NCBI GenBank assembly: GCA_963740555.1
Contig: CAVUES010000008.1
Location: 124,001 to 188,000, forward strand
DNA length: 64,000 nt
Origin: Mayfieldus sp963740555
Lineage (GTDB): Bacteria; Actinomycetota; Thermoleophilia; Solirubrobacterales; 70-9
Direction: 5' to 3'
Shown here: one piece after another, positions 31,105 to 38,815 of the stretch
How positions within the stretch are numbered: position 1 is the stretch's first letter
Layout: every line of letters begins with the position of its first letter
The notes under the pieces: generated by a model
Told to the model about the DNA's origin: nothing
Seen by the model: the letters and a program-made list of their open reading frames with translations, nothing else
Database searches by the model: none
Translations under genes and position numbers: made by a program

Positions 31105-31389
31105 ATGGACATAACTCCCGGATACAAAGCATCGAAGACCCAGCTGCTCCAGCGCCTCGCCCGTGTCGAGGGGCAGGTGCGGGGCGTGACTCGAATGGTC
31201 GAGGAAGACCGCTACTGCATCGACGTCATCACCCAGATCCAAGCCGCACAGGCGGCGCTCGACAAGATCGCCCTTGGACTGCTCGACGATCATGCTCGAA
31301 ACTGCATGAGTGGGCGTGTCAGCGGCCCGAAGCGCGACCAGCAGGTCGAAGAGCTGATGGGCGCTGTCGGGCGGCTGGTGTCCCGCTAG
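31105..31389 (+). CDS. csoR: CsoR-family metal-sensing repressor (copper type)
   Basis: A 94-aa all-helical repressor of the CsoR/RcnR family. It has the copper ligand set Cys38 (YCID), His63 and Cys67 (DDHARNC), the same C-H-C pattern as mycobacterial CsoR, plus LLQRLARVEGQVRGVTRMVEE in helix 1. On binding Cu(I) it should leave its DNA. ATG 31105 lies six bases after TATCCT (31093-31098), with TTGACG at 31070-31075 and 17-bp spacing, so the mRNA is leaderless and the operator 31079-31095 covers the -10. It is co-transcribed with the cyclase-YHS gene (12 nt gap). Confidence 0.92.
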   Translation: MDITPGYKASKTQLLQRLARVEGQVRGVTRMVEEDRYCIDVITQIQAAQAALDKIALGLLDDHARNCMSGRVSGPKRDQQVEELMGAVGRLVSR

Positions 31390-31401
31390 TCCGAGACGCG
31401 G

Positions 31402-32064
31402 ATGGCCGAACAGCAGACTTTCCTGTTTGCCGATCTCGCTGGCTTCACCGCGCTCACCGAGGCGCATGGCGACGAAGAGGCCGCCGACCTGGTCGCCGAG
31501 TTCACCGGAGCGGTTCGCGAATTGCTGCCTGAGTACGAGGCCGAAGAGGTGAAGACGATCGGCGACGCGGTGATGATCCGCTGCCGCCGCGCCGCTGGGG
31601 CGGTGCAGCTCGGTGTTCGCATCGTCGAGGAGATCGGCGGCCGGGATCGGTTTCCGAGCATCCGCGTCGGCATGCACAGCGGATCGGCGACCGAGCGTGA
31701 CCGCGACTTCTTTGGGTCGTCGGTCAACATCGCCGCTCGAGTGACCGGGATCGCTCCCGGAGGTCAGGCTCTGCTGACCGAAGCGACACGAGACCTGGCC
31801 GGTGCGCTGCCGGGCATCAACGTCGTCGAGCTGGGCCACGAGACGCTGCGCAATGTCGGCGATCCGGTGCTCGTGTTTCGCGCCCGGCGCTCGGCGGTGG
31901 GCGAGGATGGCGGCTTACCGGTCGATCCCGTGTGTCGCATGGCCGTCGAACCGGTCAGCTCGGCCGGTGTCCTGCGCCATCGAGGCACCGACTATCACTT
32001 CTGCTCGATCGAGTGCGTCCGGGCCTTTGCCGCCGACCCGGACCGCTATTTGAGTCGAAGCTAG
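31402..32064 (+). CDS. Class III nucleotide cyclase fused to a YHS metal domain
   Basis: A 220-aa fusion. Residues ~5-160 are a class III adenylate/guanylate cyclase domain with metal-binding Asp11 (LFADLAGFT) and Asp55 (KTIGDAVM), and Asn109/Arg113 (SSVNIAARV), so it looks catalytically complete. Residues ~174-218 are a YHS domain: VDPVCRMAVEPVSS, DYHFCSIECVRAFAADPDRYL, with Cys178, Cys201 and Cys205. No TM helices. It follows csoR by 12 nt. A metal-controlled cyclase in a copper regulon is a reasonable hypothesis; cAMP versus cGMP cannot be told. It ends convergently with the gene at 32061. Confidence 0.85.
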   Translation: MAEQQTFLFADLAGFTALTEAHGDEEAADLVAEFTGAVRELLPEYEAEEVKTIGDAVMIRCRRAAGAVQLGVRIVEEIGGRDRFPSIRVGMHSGSATERDRDFFGSSVNIAARVTGIAPGGQALLTEATRDLAGALPGINVVELGHETLRNVGDPVLVFRARRSAVGEDGGLPVDPVCRMAVEPVSSAGVLRHRGTDYHFCSIECVRAFAADPDRYLSRS

Positions 32065-32438
32065 ACCGGAATGCGATCGCGCCTGCGCCGGCCGACCTCT
32101 TCCCAGTAGCGGCGCTCGAACTCGCCCCAGTCGATCGGGAACGGCGAGGGATCGTCGCCGGAGGGCGGCGGCGGCCCGTCGTCGCCGGTCTCCTCCCCCC
32201 CATCCTCGGGATCGGATCGGTCGTGCAGCAGCATCGCGCAGGAGCTCGTCGCCATCACCGCCAACGCGTACGCCGAGCCCTTGGCCAGCTCGGCCGCTGT
32301 CTCGATCGCCCAGATCAGCGCCGGGACGAATGCAACCGCGCAGACGCAAGCGACTGTGACGATTGCGGGGCGGTCAGACTCTCGGCAGCCCCAAGCCCAG
32401 CCCCCCAAAACGAACAGCGGAGGAAAGACGTAGAGCAC
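32061..32438 (-). CDS. Small two-TM protein of unknown function
   Basis: A 125-aa protein with two N-terminal hydrophobic helices (LYVFPPLFVLGGWAWG and IVTVACVCAVAFVPALIWAI), a further short hydrophobic stretch (AYALAVMATSSCAMLL), and an acidic, Pro-rich linker then a charged amphipathic tail (WGEFERRYWEEVGRRRRDRI). GTG start, six bases after TAAGCT (reverse strand 32450-32445). No family recognised. It is convergent and overlaps the cyclase-YHS stop by 4 bases. Confidence 0.6.
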   Translation of the reverse strand: MLYVFPPLFVLGGWAWGCRESDRPAIVTVACVCAVAFVPALIWAIETAAELAKGSAYALAVMATSSCAMLLHDRSDPEDGGEETGDDGPPPPSGDDPSPFPIDWGEFERRYWEEVGRRRRDRIPV

Positions 32439-32490
32439 CGCCTCAGCTTAGCGCTGGATCTGGGGTTTCGGTCTCGTCGTCGCTCATCGT

Positions 32491-33195
32491 CTAGGCCCCG
32501 AATTCATCCAGGGCTTGCTTTCGGCGGCGACAGAACTCAAGCGCCGCAGCGACCTGTTCCTCCGCTTCGAGGAGCTCTGAGTAGGCCATCTCCGCCCCGG
32601 TGAAGCCCTGCGCGTTCCAGAGCTCGCCGGCGGGCTTCGCGGTCCAAGGCCCGACATACAGATAGGGCTCCCCGTGGTCCTCGTCGCCGGGCGAGAGGCC
32701 GTAGTTGGCGCGCTTTCCCGCCCCCTCGGCCCCCATCTCGATCGCGATGTCGAAGTGCTCGGGCCAAAGCGTCGGTGCGGTTGGGGCGTCGTCGTCGCCC
32801 GCATCCGCACGCAGCGACTCGAGCACCTGCTCGCCGAATTGGTACCAGCGCCCCAATGCGCTCGAGGACTCGGGGTCGACGCCGAGGGGCTCCGCGTCGA
32901 GCTCGAGGTCGCCGGGCAGCAGGTCGGCGGCGAGCGCGGCGGCGGCGCGCAGCGTCGTGATCGGTTCGCGGCGCTCCTCGCCGCCCGCCACGACGACGAA
33001 GTACCCACCCTCGACCCGGACCTGGGCATCGTCGGGCCCGAACACGGGGGTGCCGAACCCACCCGGAGTCGCGATCAGGGAGAACTCGCCGCTGACATGC
33101 TCGCGGGCCAGCTTCACGACCTGCTCGGCCAGCCGGTGAAGACCCAGCCTGGTTTGCGCAAAGGACGCGGGGAGCGGTCGAAGTTGCGAGGACAT
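32491..33195 (-). CDS. Conserved actinobacterial protein of unknown function
   Basis: A 234-aa soluble protein. Notable segments are LHRLAEQVVKLAREHVSGEF, FVVVAGGEERREPITTL, LWPEHFDIAIEMGAEG, NYGLSPGDEDHGEPYLYVGPW and the end AMxYSELLxAEEQVAAALEF. The HFDIAIE...GEPYLYVGPW pattern recurs in actinobacterial proteins I have seen annotated as hypothetical. No catalytic motif can be named. It is 3 nt after the flavodoxin-like gene, so the two are co-transcribed and may act together. Confidence 0.62.
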   Translation of the reverse strand: MSSQLRPLPASFAQTRLGLHRLAEQVVKLAREHVSGEFSLIATPGGFGTPVFGPDDAQVRVEGGYFVVVAGGEERREPITTLRAAAALAADLLPGDLELDAEPLGVDPESSSALGRWYQFGEQVLESLRADAGDDDAPTAPTLWPEHFDIAIEMGAEGAGKRANYGLSPGDEDHGEPYLYVGPWTAKPAGELWNAQGFTGAEMAYSELLEAEEQVAAALEFCRRRKQALDEFGA

Positions 33196-33198
33196 CGA

Positions 33199-33849
33199 TC
33201 AACCGACGTGCGTCGTGTGCTCCCAGCCCTTGACCGTGTTTCCGTCGGGCGGGATCGGGTTCTGCTTCAAGATGCGCGCCAGGTGGACCACGTTGTGGGC
33301 CATCCAGGTCGACGTTTTCTGCGTGTAAGGGTGATCCTGTCCGTTCGCCTCCAGGAAAGACGGCCCCGGGCCCGCGACGCCGACCCAGTAGGTGTCGGCG
33401 TTGGGCGGGATCGCGAATCCGAGGTGGGTGAGGTTGAACAGCGTTGTCTCGGCGCAAGCGTGGGCGCCGTCCTCGTTGCCGGTCACCACCACCCCGCCGA
33501 CCTTGTTGTACATCGGGTATTGGCCGGCGTCGTTGGTCTCCTCATAGACACCGTCGAGGCGCTCGATCACCATCTGGGCGACGCTCGAGCGGACTCCGAA
33601 CCAGATCGACATCGCCATCACCAGGATGTCGACGGCCTTGATCTTGTCGAGGATCTGCGGCCACTCGTCGTCGCCACCCATGTCCGAGACCACGCCGAAG
33701 GGGATGTTGTAGTCGACCGGGCGAATCACCTCCGACTTCACGTCCAGCTCGTCGAAATGCGAGCGGACCATGTTGATCAACCCCTCGGTGTTGGACTCCT
33801 CGGGGGACTTCTTCAAGGTGCAATTGAGAAACAGCGCATTGAGTTCCAT
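33199..33849 (-). CDS. NAD(P)H-dependent FMN reductase / flavodoxin-like protein
   Basis: A 216-aa flavodoxin-like fold of the NADPH-dependent FMN reductase family. The FMN phosphate loop is NCTLKKSPEESNTEGLI near 9; a second FMN-contact region is VMAMSIWFGVRSSVAQMVIERLDG near 76, and the VVTGNEDGAHACAETTLFNL loop follows near 120. Role: reduction of FMN or small substrates by NAD(P)H. ATG 33849 lies six bases after TAGGAC, a weak leaderless -10. First gene of a pair with the unknown gene at 32491. Confidence 0.82.
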   Translation of the reverse strand: MELNALFLNCTLKKSPEESNTEGLINMVRSHFDELDVKSEVIRPVDYNIPFGVVSDMGGDDEWPQILDKIKAVDILVMAMSIWFGVRSSVAQMVIERLDGVYEETNDAGQYPMYNKVGGVVVTGNEDGAHACAETTLFNLTHLGFAIPPNADTYWVGVAGPGPSFLEANGQDHPYTQKTSTWMAHNVVHLARILKQNPIPPDGNTVKGWEHTTHVG

Positions 33850-33934
33850 CGGGTAGTCCTATCAGCGGTACGGCGGCCGGCCATTTGGCCGCTGCGGCAA
33901 TGCCGGCGGCGCGCCCCGACTAGCATCCCGCCGC

Positions 33935-34660
33935 ATGCGCGACGCGATCAGACGGGCCTTGGCCTCGCCGCCCCCGCGGGGCGCCGTGGCGGTTGTCGTC
34001 GTCGGCTTGCTGGTGACCCTCGCAGCCGTGCTCCTGTCCCGCACGCCCGGTGCCTCTGGCACCGACGTTCCCTACCAGGCCCAGATTGACCTTCCCGGAT
34101 CCCCGACGGTCAAGTTCGGCAATGGTGGCAATACGCAGATCGTTGGCGGCAAGCTGTCGAAGACGGCGGCCGACAAGACGACAAGCGACCGCTTGTTCAC
34201 GATCGAGACCTCGCTGCGAGCCAAGGCCCCGTCTGGCGCAAAGATCAACCAGGTGCGCTGCCAGCTTCGGCTCCCACACGGCGTGCATATGGGCCTGAGC
34301 GAGGGACGCCGGGCCGCCTTCCCACGCCCGCTCGCCAATACCGCCGACGACGAGATCAAGGAAGGGGTCCCGGTCGACTTCCTCAACGGCGGCACCGAGC
34401 AGGCCGGAATCGCGTTGCGAAATGTGTTCCTGAAGTACGTGCGCGGGGGCAATCCCTCGGTCGAGTGGCCGAACCTGGCAGTGGGCCAGCACACGTGGCT
34501 GTGGAAGTACCCGACTCCTGTAACCAGAACCCACGACAACTTCGCGGCGATCCTGATCGCTCGCGGCGGAGAGACGGTGCAGCTGGCCTGCGAGCCGGAG
34601 GCGAAAGCCGGGACCGCGACCCAGCGCGCCACCGTGCGCACGGCGATCAAGCTGCACTGA
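33935..34660 (+). CDS. Membrane-anchored extracytosolic protein of unknown function
   Basis: A 241-aa protein with a cytosolic basic N-terminus, a single TM helix (GAVAVVVVGLLVTLAAVLL, about 16-35) and a ~200-residue extracytosolic domain rich in beta strands (FGNGGNTQIVGGKLSK, TSDRLFTIETSLRAKA, PHGVHMGLSEGRR). Two Cys (about 109 and 221) could form a disulfide. ATG 33935 lies eight bases after TAGCAT (33921-33926). No family recognised. It precedes ccdA by 44 bp, so it could be related to extracytosolic thiol chemistry. Confidence 0.62.
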   Translation: MRDAIRRALASPPPRGAVAVVVVGLLVTLAAVLLSRTPGASGTDVPYQAQIDLPGSPTVKFGNGGNTQIVGGKLSKTAADKTTSDRLFTIETSLRAKAPSGAKINQVRCQLRLPHGVHMGLSEGRRAAFPRPLANTADDEIKEGVPVDFLNGGTEQAGIALRNVFLKYVRGGNPSVEWPNLAVGQHTWLWKYPTPVTRTHDNFAAILIARGGETVQLACEPEAKAGTATQRATVRTAIKLH

Positions 34661-34704
34661 GGCAGCGGTCCACGCCGAGCGACCTGCGCTAGCTTCGACC
34701 CACG

Positions 34705-35451
34705 ATGTCCACCGATCCCGCAGCAGGAGTAGGCGTGTTGGCCGCGCTTGCCGCGGGCCTCGTTTCATTCCTCTCGCCGTGCGTGCTGCCGCTCGTCCCT
34801 GGCTACCTATCCGCCGTCACAGGCGTCTCCCCGACCGACCTCGATGACGCTGGCTGGAGGCGGGTGCTGGTGCCGAGCCTGCTCTTCGTCGCCAGCTTCT
34901 CGACCGTATTCATCCTGCTCGGGCTGACCGCAACCGGGTTGGGCTCGACGCTCAACGAGCACCGTGCGCTGCTCAACAAGATCTCCGCCAGCCTGATCAT
35001 CGCGATGGGCGTGCTCTTTGTCGCGGCGCCATTCGTGCCGAGGCTGAACCGCGAGTGGCACGTCGACGCCCTGATGACCCGTGCGGGCAAGGGCGGTCCG
35101 GTGGTCGCTGGCGGCGCGTTCGCGGTCGCCTGGACTCCTTGCATCGGCCCCACGCTGGGAGCGATCCTCTCGGCCGCGGCGCTATCCGGCTCCGCCGGCC
35201 GGGGTGCGTTCCTGCTTGCCGTCTATTCGGCCGGCCTTGCGATCCCCTTCCTGCTCACGGCCGTCGCCTTCTCGCGCATGACGACCGCCTTCGACGTGAT
35301 CAAGCGCCATTACCCGCTGATCATCGCCACCGGAGGAGTGATCCTGATCGCGATGGGGGTCTTGATCTGGACCAATCAGTTCGTCCACCTCAACATCGAG
35401 GCGCAGAAGTGGCTGAGCCGGCTCGGGCTGGACTTCTGGAACCAGGTCTGA
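34705..35451 (+). CDS. ccdA: CcdA/DsbD-like thiol-disulfide membrane transporter
   Basis: A 248-aa six-TM protein with the paired redox cysteines of CcdA: Cys26 in SFLSPCVLPLVPGY and Cys146 in AWTPCIGPTLGAI, each in a Pro-flanked helix. CcdA moves electrons from cytosolic thioredoxin to extracytosolic thiol proteins, for example in cytochrome c maturation. TAGCTT lies nine bases before the ATG. No other ccs genes are nearby; the protein could serve the redox island or general disulfide turnover. Length and layout are normal. Confidence 0.9.
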   Translation: MSTDPAAGVGVLAALAAGLVSFLSPCVLPLVPGYLSAVTGVSPTDLDDAGWRRVLVPSLLFVASFSTVFILLGLTATGLGSTLNEHRALLNKISASLIIAMGVLFVAAPFVPRLNREWHVDALMTRAGKGGPVVAGGAFAVAWTPCIGPTLGAILSAAALSGSAGRGAFLLAVYSAGLAIPFLLTAVAFSRMTTAFDVIKRHYPLIIATGGVILIAMGVLIWTNQFVHLNIEAQKWLSRLGLDFWNQV

Positions 35452-35485
35452 ATCCGGCGCGGTGCTTTGCGGCGGCCGAGATCGA

Positions 35486-35650
35486 TTAACGGTCGCCGAG
35501 CCGGAAGCCGCCCTTGTGGCGACGCTCGGCACCGATGATCCGCACGGGAGGGGTCGAGACCTGAATCGGGCTCTCGGCGGAGGCGACACCCGGCCGCTGC
35601 AACTTGCGGGTGCTGTGCTGGTGTCCCGTCCGCATCTTCCTCGGTGCCAT
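35486..35650 (-). CDS. Small basic protein (54 aa), unknown
   Basis: An uninterrupted frame from ATG 35650 to TAA 35486-35488 encodes a 54-aa Arg/Lys-rich protein starting MAPRKMRTGHQHSTRKLQRP and ending RRHKGGFRLGDR. Third codon positions are strongly G/C, like real genes here. It fills the gap between ccdA and the gene at 35747 on the reverse strand. AGAGG lies very close to the start (2 nt), so start and expression are uncertain. It resembles small ribosome- or RNA-binding proteins in composition only; no family recognised. Confidence 0.42.
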   Translation of the reverse strand: MAPRKMRTGHQHSTRKLQRPGVASAESPIQVSTPPVRIIGAERRHKGGFRLGDR

Positions 35651-35746
35651 ACCTCTTCGTTCGGCAGCGAGCCACGCACTCCTGAGGGCAAGTCGCCAGG
35701 AAGACCGAGTAGCGCCGAGCCGCGGAGGCGAGTACTTAGTACGGCT

Positions 35747-36013
35747 TCAGCGTTCGACCTCGATTGGCTCGCCGATCGCCTCGGTCTCCTCCAGCTCGGC
35801 GCCGTCGCCCTCGCGTGAGCAGACGATCCGGAAGCGCCCGGTCCCGAGCGCCGGGTCGGGGATCAGCGGAAGCCCGCGGATCTCCTCCCAGCCGAGCCGC
35901 TCGAGCTCGAACGGGTTCATTCGCACCTCCGACGCCGGGTAGGGGCAATTGGCGTTGTGCTGGTCGATCGCCCGTGAGATCGCCTCGAGATTCTTCGCCT
36001 CGGCGGAGCCCAT
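35747..36013 (-). CDS. Small acidic protein of unknown function (88 aa)
   Basis: An 88-aa soluble protein: MGSAEAKNLEAISRAIDQHN, ASEVRMNPFELERLGWEEIRG, and FRIVCSREG followed by an acidic tail (ELEETEAIGEPIEVER). The segment MNPFELERLGWEEIRGLPLIPDP is distinctive and I believe it recurs in Thermoleophilia, but I cannot name it. ATG 36013 lies eight bases after TAGACT (reverse strand 36027-36022), leaderless type; it is divergent from dinB. The longer open frame to 36277 is a shadow of dinB. A GTAC-TAA-GTAC hairpin follows its stop. Confidence 0.6.
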   Translation of the reverse strand: MGSAEAKNLEAISRAIDQHNANCPYPASEVRMNPFELERLGWEEIRGLPLIPDPALGTGRFRIVCSREGDGAELEETEAIGEPIEVER

Positions 36014-36071
36014 GGCCGGAAAGTCTAGGCCGGCTGCTGTCTCCCCCGCTCCGTAATCTGGTGTTGTTGGG

Positions 36072-36092
36072 CCGCGACACATCGTGTCGCGG
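36072..36092. promoter_or_regulatory. Inverted repeat in the dinB leader (1)
   Basis: CCGCGACAC (36072-36080), ATC, GTGTCGCGG (36084-36092): a perfect 9-bp inverted repeat, 42 bp before the dinB ATG. With a -10 TAATCT at 36054-36059 it would be in the 5' leader. It does not match the actinobacterial LexA box (CGAAC-N4-GTTCG). Confidence 0.48.
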
Positions 36093-36106
36093 CAGTGGCA
36101 TGTCAG

Positions 36107-36121
36107 GCGACCGCAGGTCGC
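36107..36121. promoter_or_regulatory. Inverted repeat in the dinB leader (2)
   Basis: GCGACC (36107-36112), GCA, GGTCGC (36116-36121): a perfect 6-bp stem directly before the AGGAGGT ribosome-binding site (36125-36131). It could fold in the mRNA and affect initiation. Confidence 0.4.
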
Positions 36122-36134
36122 CGCAGGAGGTGTT

Positions 36135-37208
36135 ATGAGCCGGCTGATCGCGCACGTCGACATGGACGCGTTCTTCGTCTCGGTCGAGCTGCTGCGCCGG
36201 CCGGAGCTGAACGGCCGGCCCGTCGTCGTCGCGACGGGCACCGATCCCCGCGCCCGCGGCGTGGTGATGGCCGCCAACTACGAGGCGCGTCGCTTCGGCG
36301 TCCACTCGGCGCTGCCGCTGGCGACGGCCCATCGCCGTTGCCCGCAGATGGTGCTGGTCCCGCGCGACCTGAGCCACTACCGAGAGGTCTCGCGAAGCGT
36401 GATCTCGGTCCTGCGCCGCTACAGCGACGCGGTCGAGGTCGCCGGCCTCGACGAGGCATACCTGGACCTCTCCGATTCGCCTGCGCCGAAGGCCCGTGCC
36501 CGCCGCCTGAAGGCGGAGATGCTCGACGAGACCGGGTTGGTCTGCTCGGTCGGGATCGGGCCCAACAAGCTGGTCGCCAAGATCGCCTCCGACCTCGACA
36601 AGCCCGACGGCTTCTGCGTCCTTGACTCGAAGAAGATGCTGAAGGCGGTGGGCGATCGGCCCGCCAGCCTGATTCCGGGGGTTGGGCCGAAGACGTTCGA
36701 GCGTCTGCAAAGAGGTGGCATCCGCACCGTCGCCGAGTTGGCCGCCGCCGACTCCGCCGCTCTGCAGGCCGCGCTGGGCCGAAACGGCCTCGATCTTTGC
36801 CAGCGGGCACGCGGGATCGACGAGCGCCCGCTGGAGACAAGCCGTCAGCGAAAGTCGGAGAGCCGCGAGACGACCTTCGCGACCGACGTCTCGGACCGCG
36901 CGATGCTGAGCGAGACGCTCGAGCGGCTCTCCCGCGACGTCTGCGACGGCCTGGCGACACAGGGCATCGGTGGGCGCACGATCACGGTGAAGCTGCGCCT
37001 GGCTCCTTTCCGGACCCGCACCCGCTCGCAGACGCTCCCGCAGGCGACCCGCGATCCCGACGCGGTCGCCGCGGTCGCCCGTGAACTGCTGGGTCGGTTC
37101 GAGCTCGACTCGCCCGTGCGCCTGGTGGGCGTTGGGATCAGCTCGCTGGAGCGCGAAGGCGGCGATCTGCCGGTGGAATCCGGGCCTGAGCTTGCGCTGC
37201 CGATTTAG
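36135..37208 (+). CDS. dinB: DNA polymerase IV (Y-family)
   Basis: A 357-aa Y-family translesion polymerase. It has HVDMDAFFVSVELL with catalytic Asp9, VAGLDEAYLDLSD with Asp106-Glu107, the SVGIGPNKLVAKIASDLDKPDG motif and the HhH region SLIPGVGPKTFERLQRGGI. The little-finger domain (about 240-340) is present; a short tail follows with no clear beta-clamp motif (QLxLF) visible. Start ATG 36135 with AGGAGGT at 36125-36131. Its probable -10 TAATCT (36054-36059) gives a ~70-nt 5' leader with two short inverted repeats. Error-prone bypass of DNA lesions is the expected role. Confidence 0.93.
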   Translation: MSRLIAHVDMDAFFVSVELLRRPELNGRPVVVATGTDPRARGVVMAANYEARRFGVHSALPLATAHRRCPQMVLVPRDLSHYREVSRSVISVLRRYSDAVEVAGLDEAYLDLSDSPAPKARARRLKAEMLDETGLVCSVGIGPNKLVAKIASDLDKPDGFCVLDSKKMLKAVGDRPASLIPGVGPKTFERLQRGGIRTVAELAAADSAALQAALGRNGLDLCQRARGIDERPLETSRQRKSESRETTFATDVSDRAMLSETLERLSRDVCDGLATQGIGGRTITVKLRLAPFRTRTRSQTLPQATRDPDAVAAVARELLGRFELDSPVRLVGVGISSLEREGGDLPVESGPELALPI

Positions 37209-37252
37209 CGGCCCGGCCGCCGATTAGTGGCATCCGCCACCCCCGAGATGAG

Positions 37253-38776
37253 ATGATCCTCACGATGGGAGAGGATCGACTCACCGGGCTTGACACCTCG
37301 TTCCTGCACCTGGAGCGCGACGGTGCGCACATGCACGTCGCCTCGACCACGATCTTCGAGGGGCCTCCGCCCGGCCAGGACGAGTTCCGCGACCACATCG
37401 AGTCGCGGCTGCACCTGGTGCCGCGCTTTCGCCAGAAGCTGCGTTTCGTGCCCTTTGCCCAAGGGCGCCCGGTCTGGGTCGACGACCCGCACCTGAACCT
37501 CGACTACCACGTGCGGCGAACCGCCCTCCCTCCCCCCGGCTCCGAGGACCAGCTTCGCGTCCTGGCGGCCCGGATCTTCTCTCAGCAGCTCGATCGCTCG
37601 AAACCACTCTGGGAGTTCTGGCTGGTCGAAGGCCTGATGGAGGATCGCTTCGCGATCGTCGGCAAGACCCACCACGCGCTGGTCGACGGAGTCTCCGGGG
37701 TTGACATAACCAATGTCCTATACGACACCTCCCCCGATCCGGCCGGGTCGCCTCCGGCCGGGCCCCAGTGGCTCCCCCGCCCCGAGCCCAGCGACGCGAG
37801 GGTGCTGGCCGACGCGCTGCTCGAGCGGGCCACGAGTCCGCGCGAAATAGTTCGCGGCGCGCGCGCCGTCCTGCGCGGCCCGCGGCGGATCGCCTCGCAG
37901 CTGCGCGAAGGCGTCTCGGCGACCGGCAAGATGGTCGGCGCCGGGCTCTCCGCCCCACGCACGCCGCTGAACGTGGAGATCGGTCCGCACCGACGCTTTG
38001 CCTGGGTGACCGCGGACCTGGACGAGTTCAAGCGGATAAAGAACGAGCTCGGCGGGACCGTCAACGACGTCGTCCTTGCCGCCGTGACCGGCGGGCTGGG
38101 TCGCTACCTGCGGGCGCGCGGCTTCGATACCTCCGAGCTCGAGCTGCGGGCGATGGTGCCTGTCAGCGTGCGCGCCGACGAGGAGCACGGGGCGCTCGGC
38201 AACCGCGTCTCCGCGATGATGGCGCCGCTGCCGGTCTGGTGCGAGGACCCCGCCGAGTGCTTGCGGTTGATCAGGGCGACGATGGGCGACCTGAAGGGCT
38301 CCGGTCAGGCGGTTGGTGCCGAGATCCTCACCGGCCTTGCGGACTTCGCGCCGCCAACGATCGCCTCCCAGGCGGCGCGCCTGCAATCGGCGCAGCGCTT
38401 CTTCAACCTCGTTGTCACCAACATCCCCGGCCCCCAATTCCCGCTCTACGTGCTGGGCAGAAAGATGGTGGCGCTGTTCCCGATGGTGCCGCTGGCCCAA
38501 AAGCAGGCTGTCTGCGTGGGGATCATGTCCTACAACGGCCAGATCCACTTCGGGCTGATCGGGGACTACGACGCGATGGCCGAGCTGGAGAGCCTGGCGC
38601 TCGACCTCGAGGCGGCGATCGACGATCTCTCCGCCGCGACCCCGCAGCGCAAGCGCGGCAAGGCCCGCAAGCCCAAGAAGGCCGCGAAGCAGAAGAAGGC
38701 CAAGGCGACCTCCGAGGCCGACAAGAACGGCGCCAAGGGCGAGACCGACTCGGCGAAGGCCAGCGCGAAGCGCTAA
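37253..38776 (+). CDS. Wax ester synthase / diacylglycerol acyltransferase (WS/DGAT)
   Basis: A 507-aa acyltransferase of the WS/DGAT family. The catalytic HHxxxDG motif is HHALVDG (His140-His141, Asp145-Gly146). Other family segments are LDTSFLHLE, GTVNDVVLAAVTGGL, and NIPGPQFPLYVLG near the C-terminal half. It makes triacylglycerol or wax esters from acyl-CoA at the membrane/lipid-body surface. The tail (about 465-507) is Lys/Ala-rich (KRGKARKPKKAAKQKK...) and unusual, maybe membrane- or nucleic-acid-binding. ATG 37253 or in-frame ATG 37265 can be the start. Next to a GNAT and HAD gene. Confidence 0.92.
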   Translation: MILTMGEDRLTGLDTSFLHLERDGAHMHVASTTIFEGPPPGQDEFRDHIESRLHLVPRFRQKLRFVPFAQGRPVWVDDPHLNLDYHVRRTALPPPGSEDQLRVLAARIFSQQLDRSKPLWEFWLVEGLMEDRFAIVGKTHHALVDGVSGVDITNVLYDTSPDPAGSPPAGPQWLPRPEPSDARVLADALLERATSPREIVRGARAVLRGPRRIASQLREGVSATGKMVGAGLSAPRTPLNVEIGPHRRFAWVTADLDEFKRIKNELGGTVNDVVLAAVTGGLGRYLRARGFDTSELELRAMVPVSVRADEEHGALGNRVSAMMAPLPVWCEDPAECLRLIRATMGDLKGSGQAVGAEILTGLADFAPPTIASQAARLQSAQRFFNLVVTNIPGPQFPLYVLGRKMVALFPMVPLAQKQAVCVGIMSYNGQIHFGLIGDYDAMAELESLALDLEAAIDDLSAATPQRKRGKARKPKKAAKQKKAKATSEADKNGAKGETDSAKASAKR

Positions 38777-38815
38777 GGCGTTGGCCGCGAGTCTTGGCCC
38801 CCTAGGCTCCGCGAG

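Noticed and set aside
36072..36092. LexA/SOS box for dinB
   Set aside because: The inverted repeat is CCGCGACAC-N3-GTGTCGCGG, unlike the actinobacterial SOS box CGAAC-N4-GTTCG.
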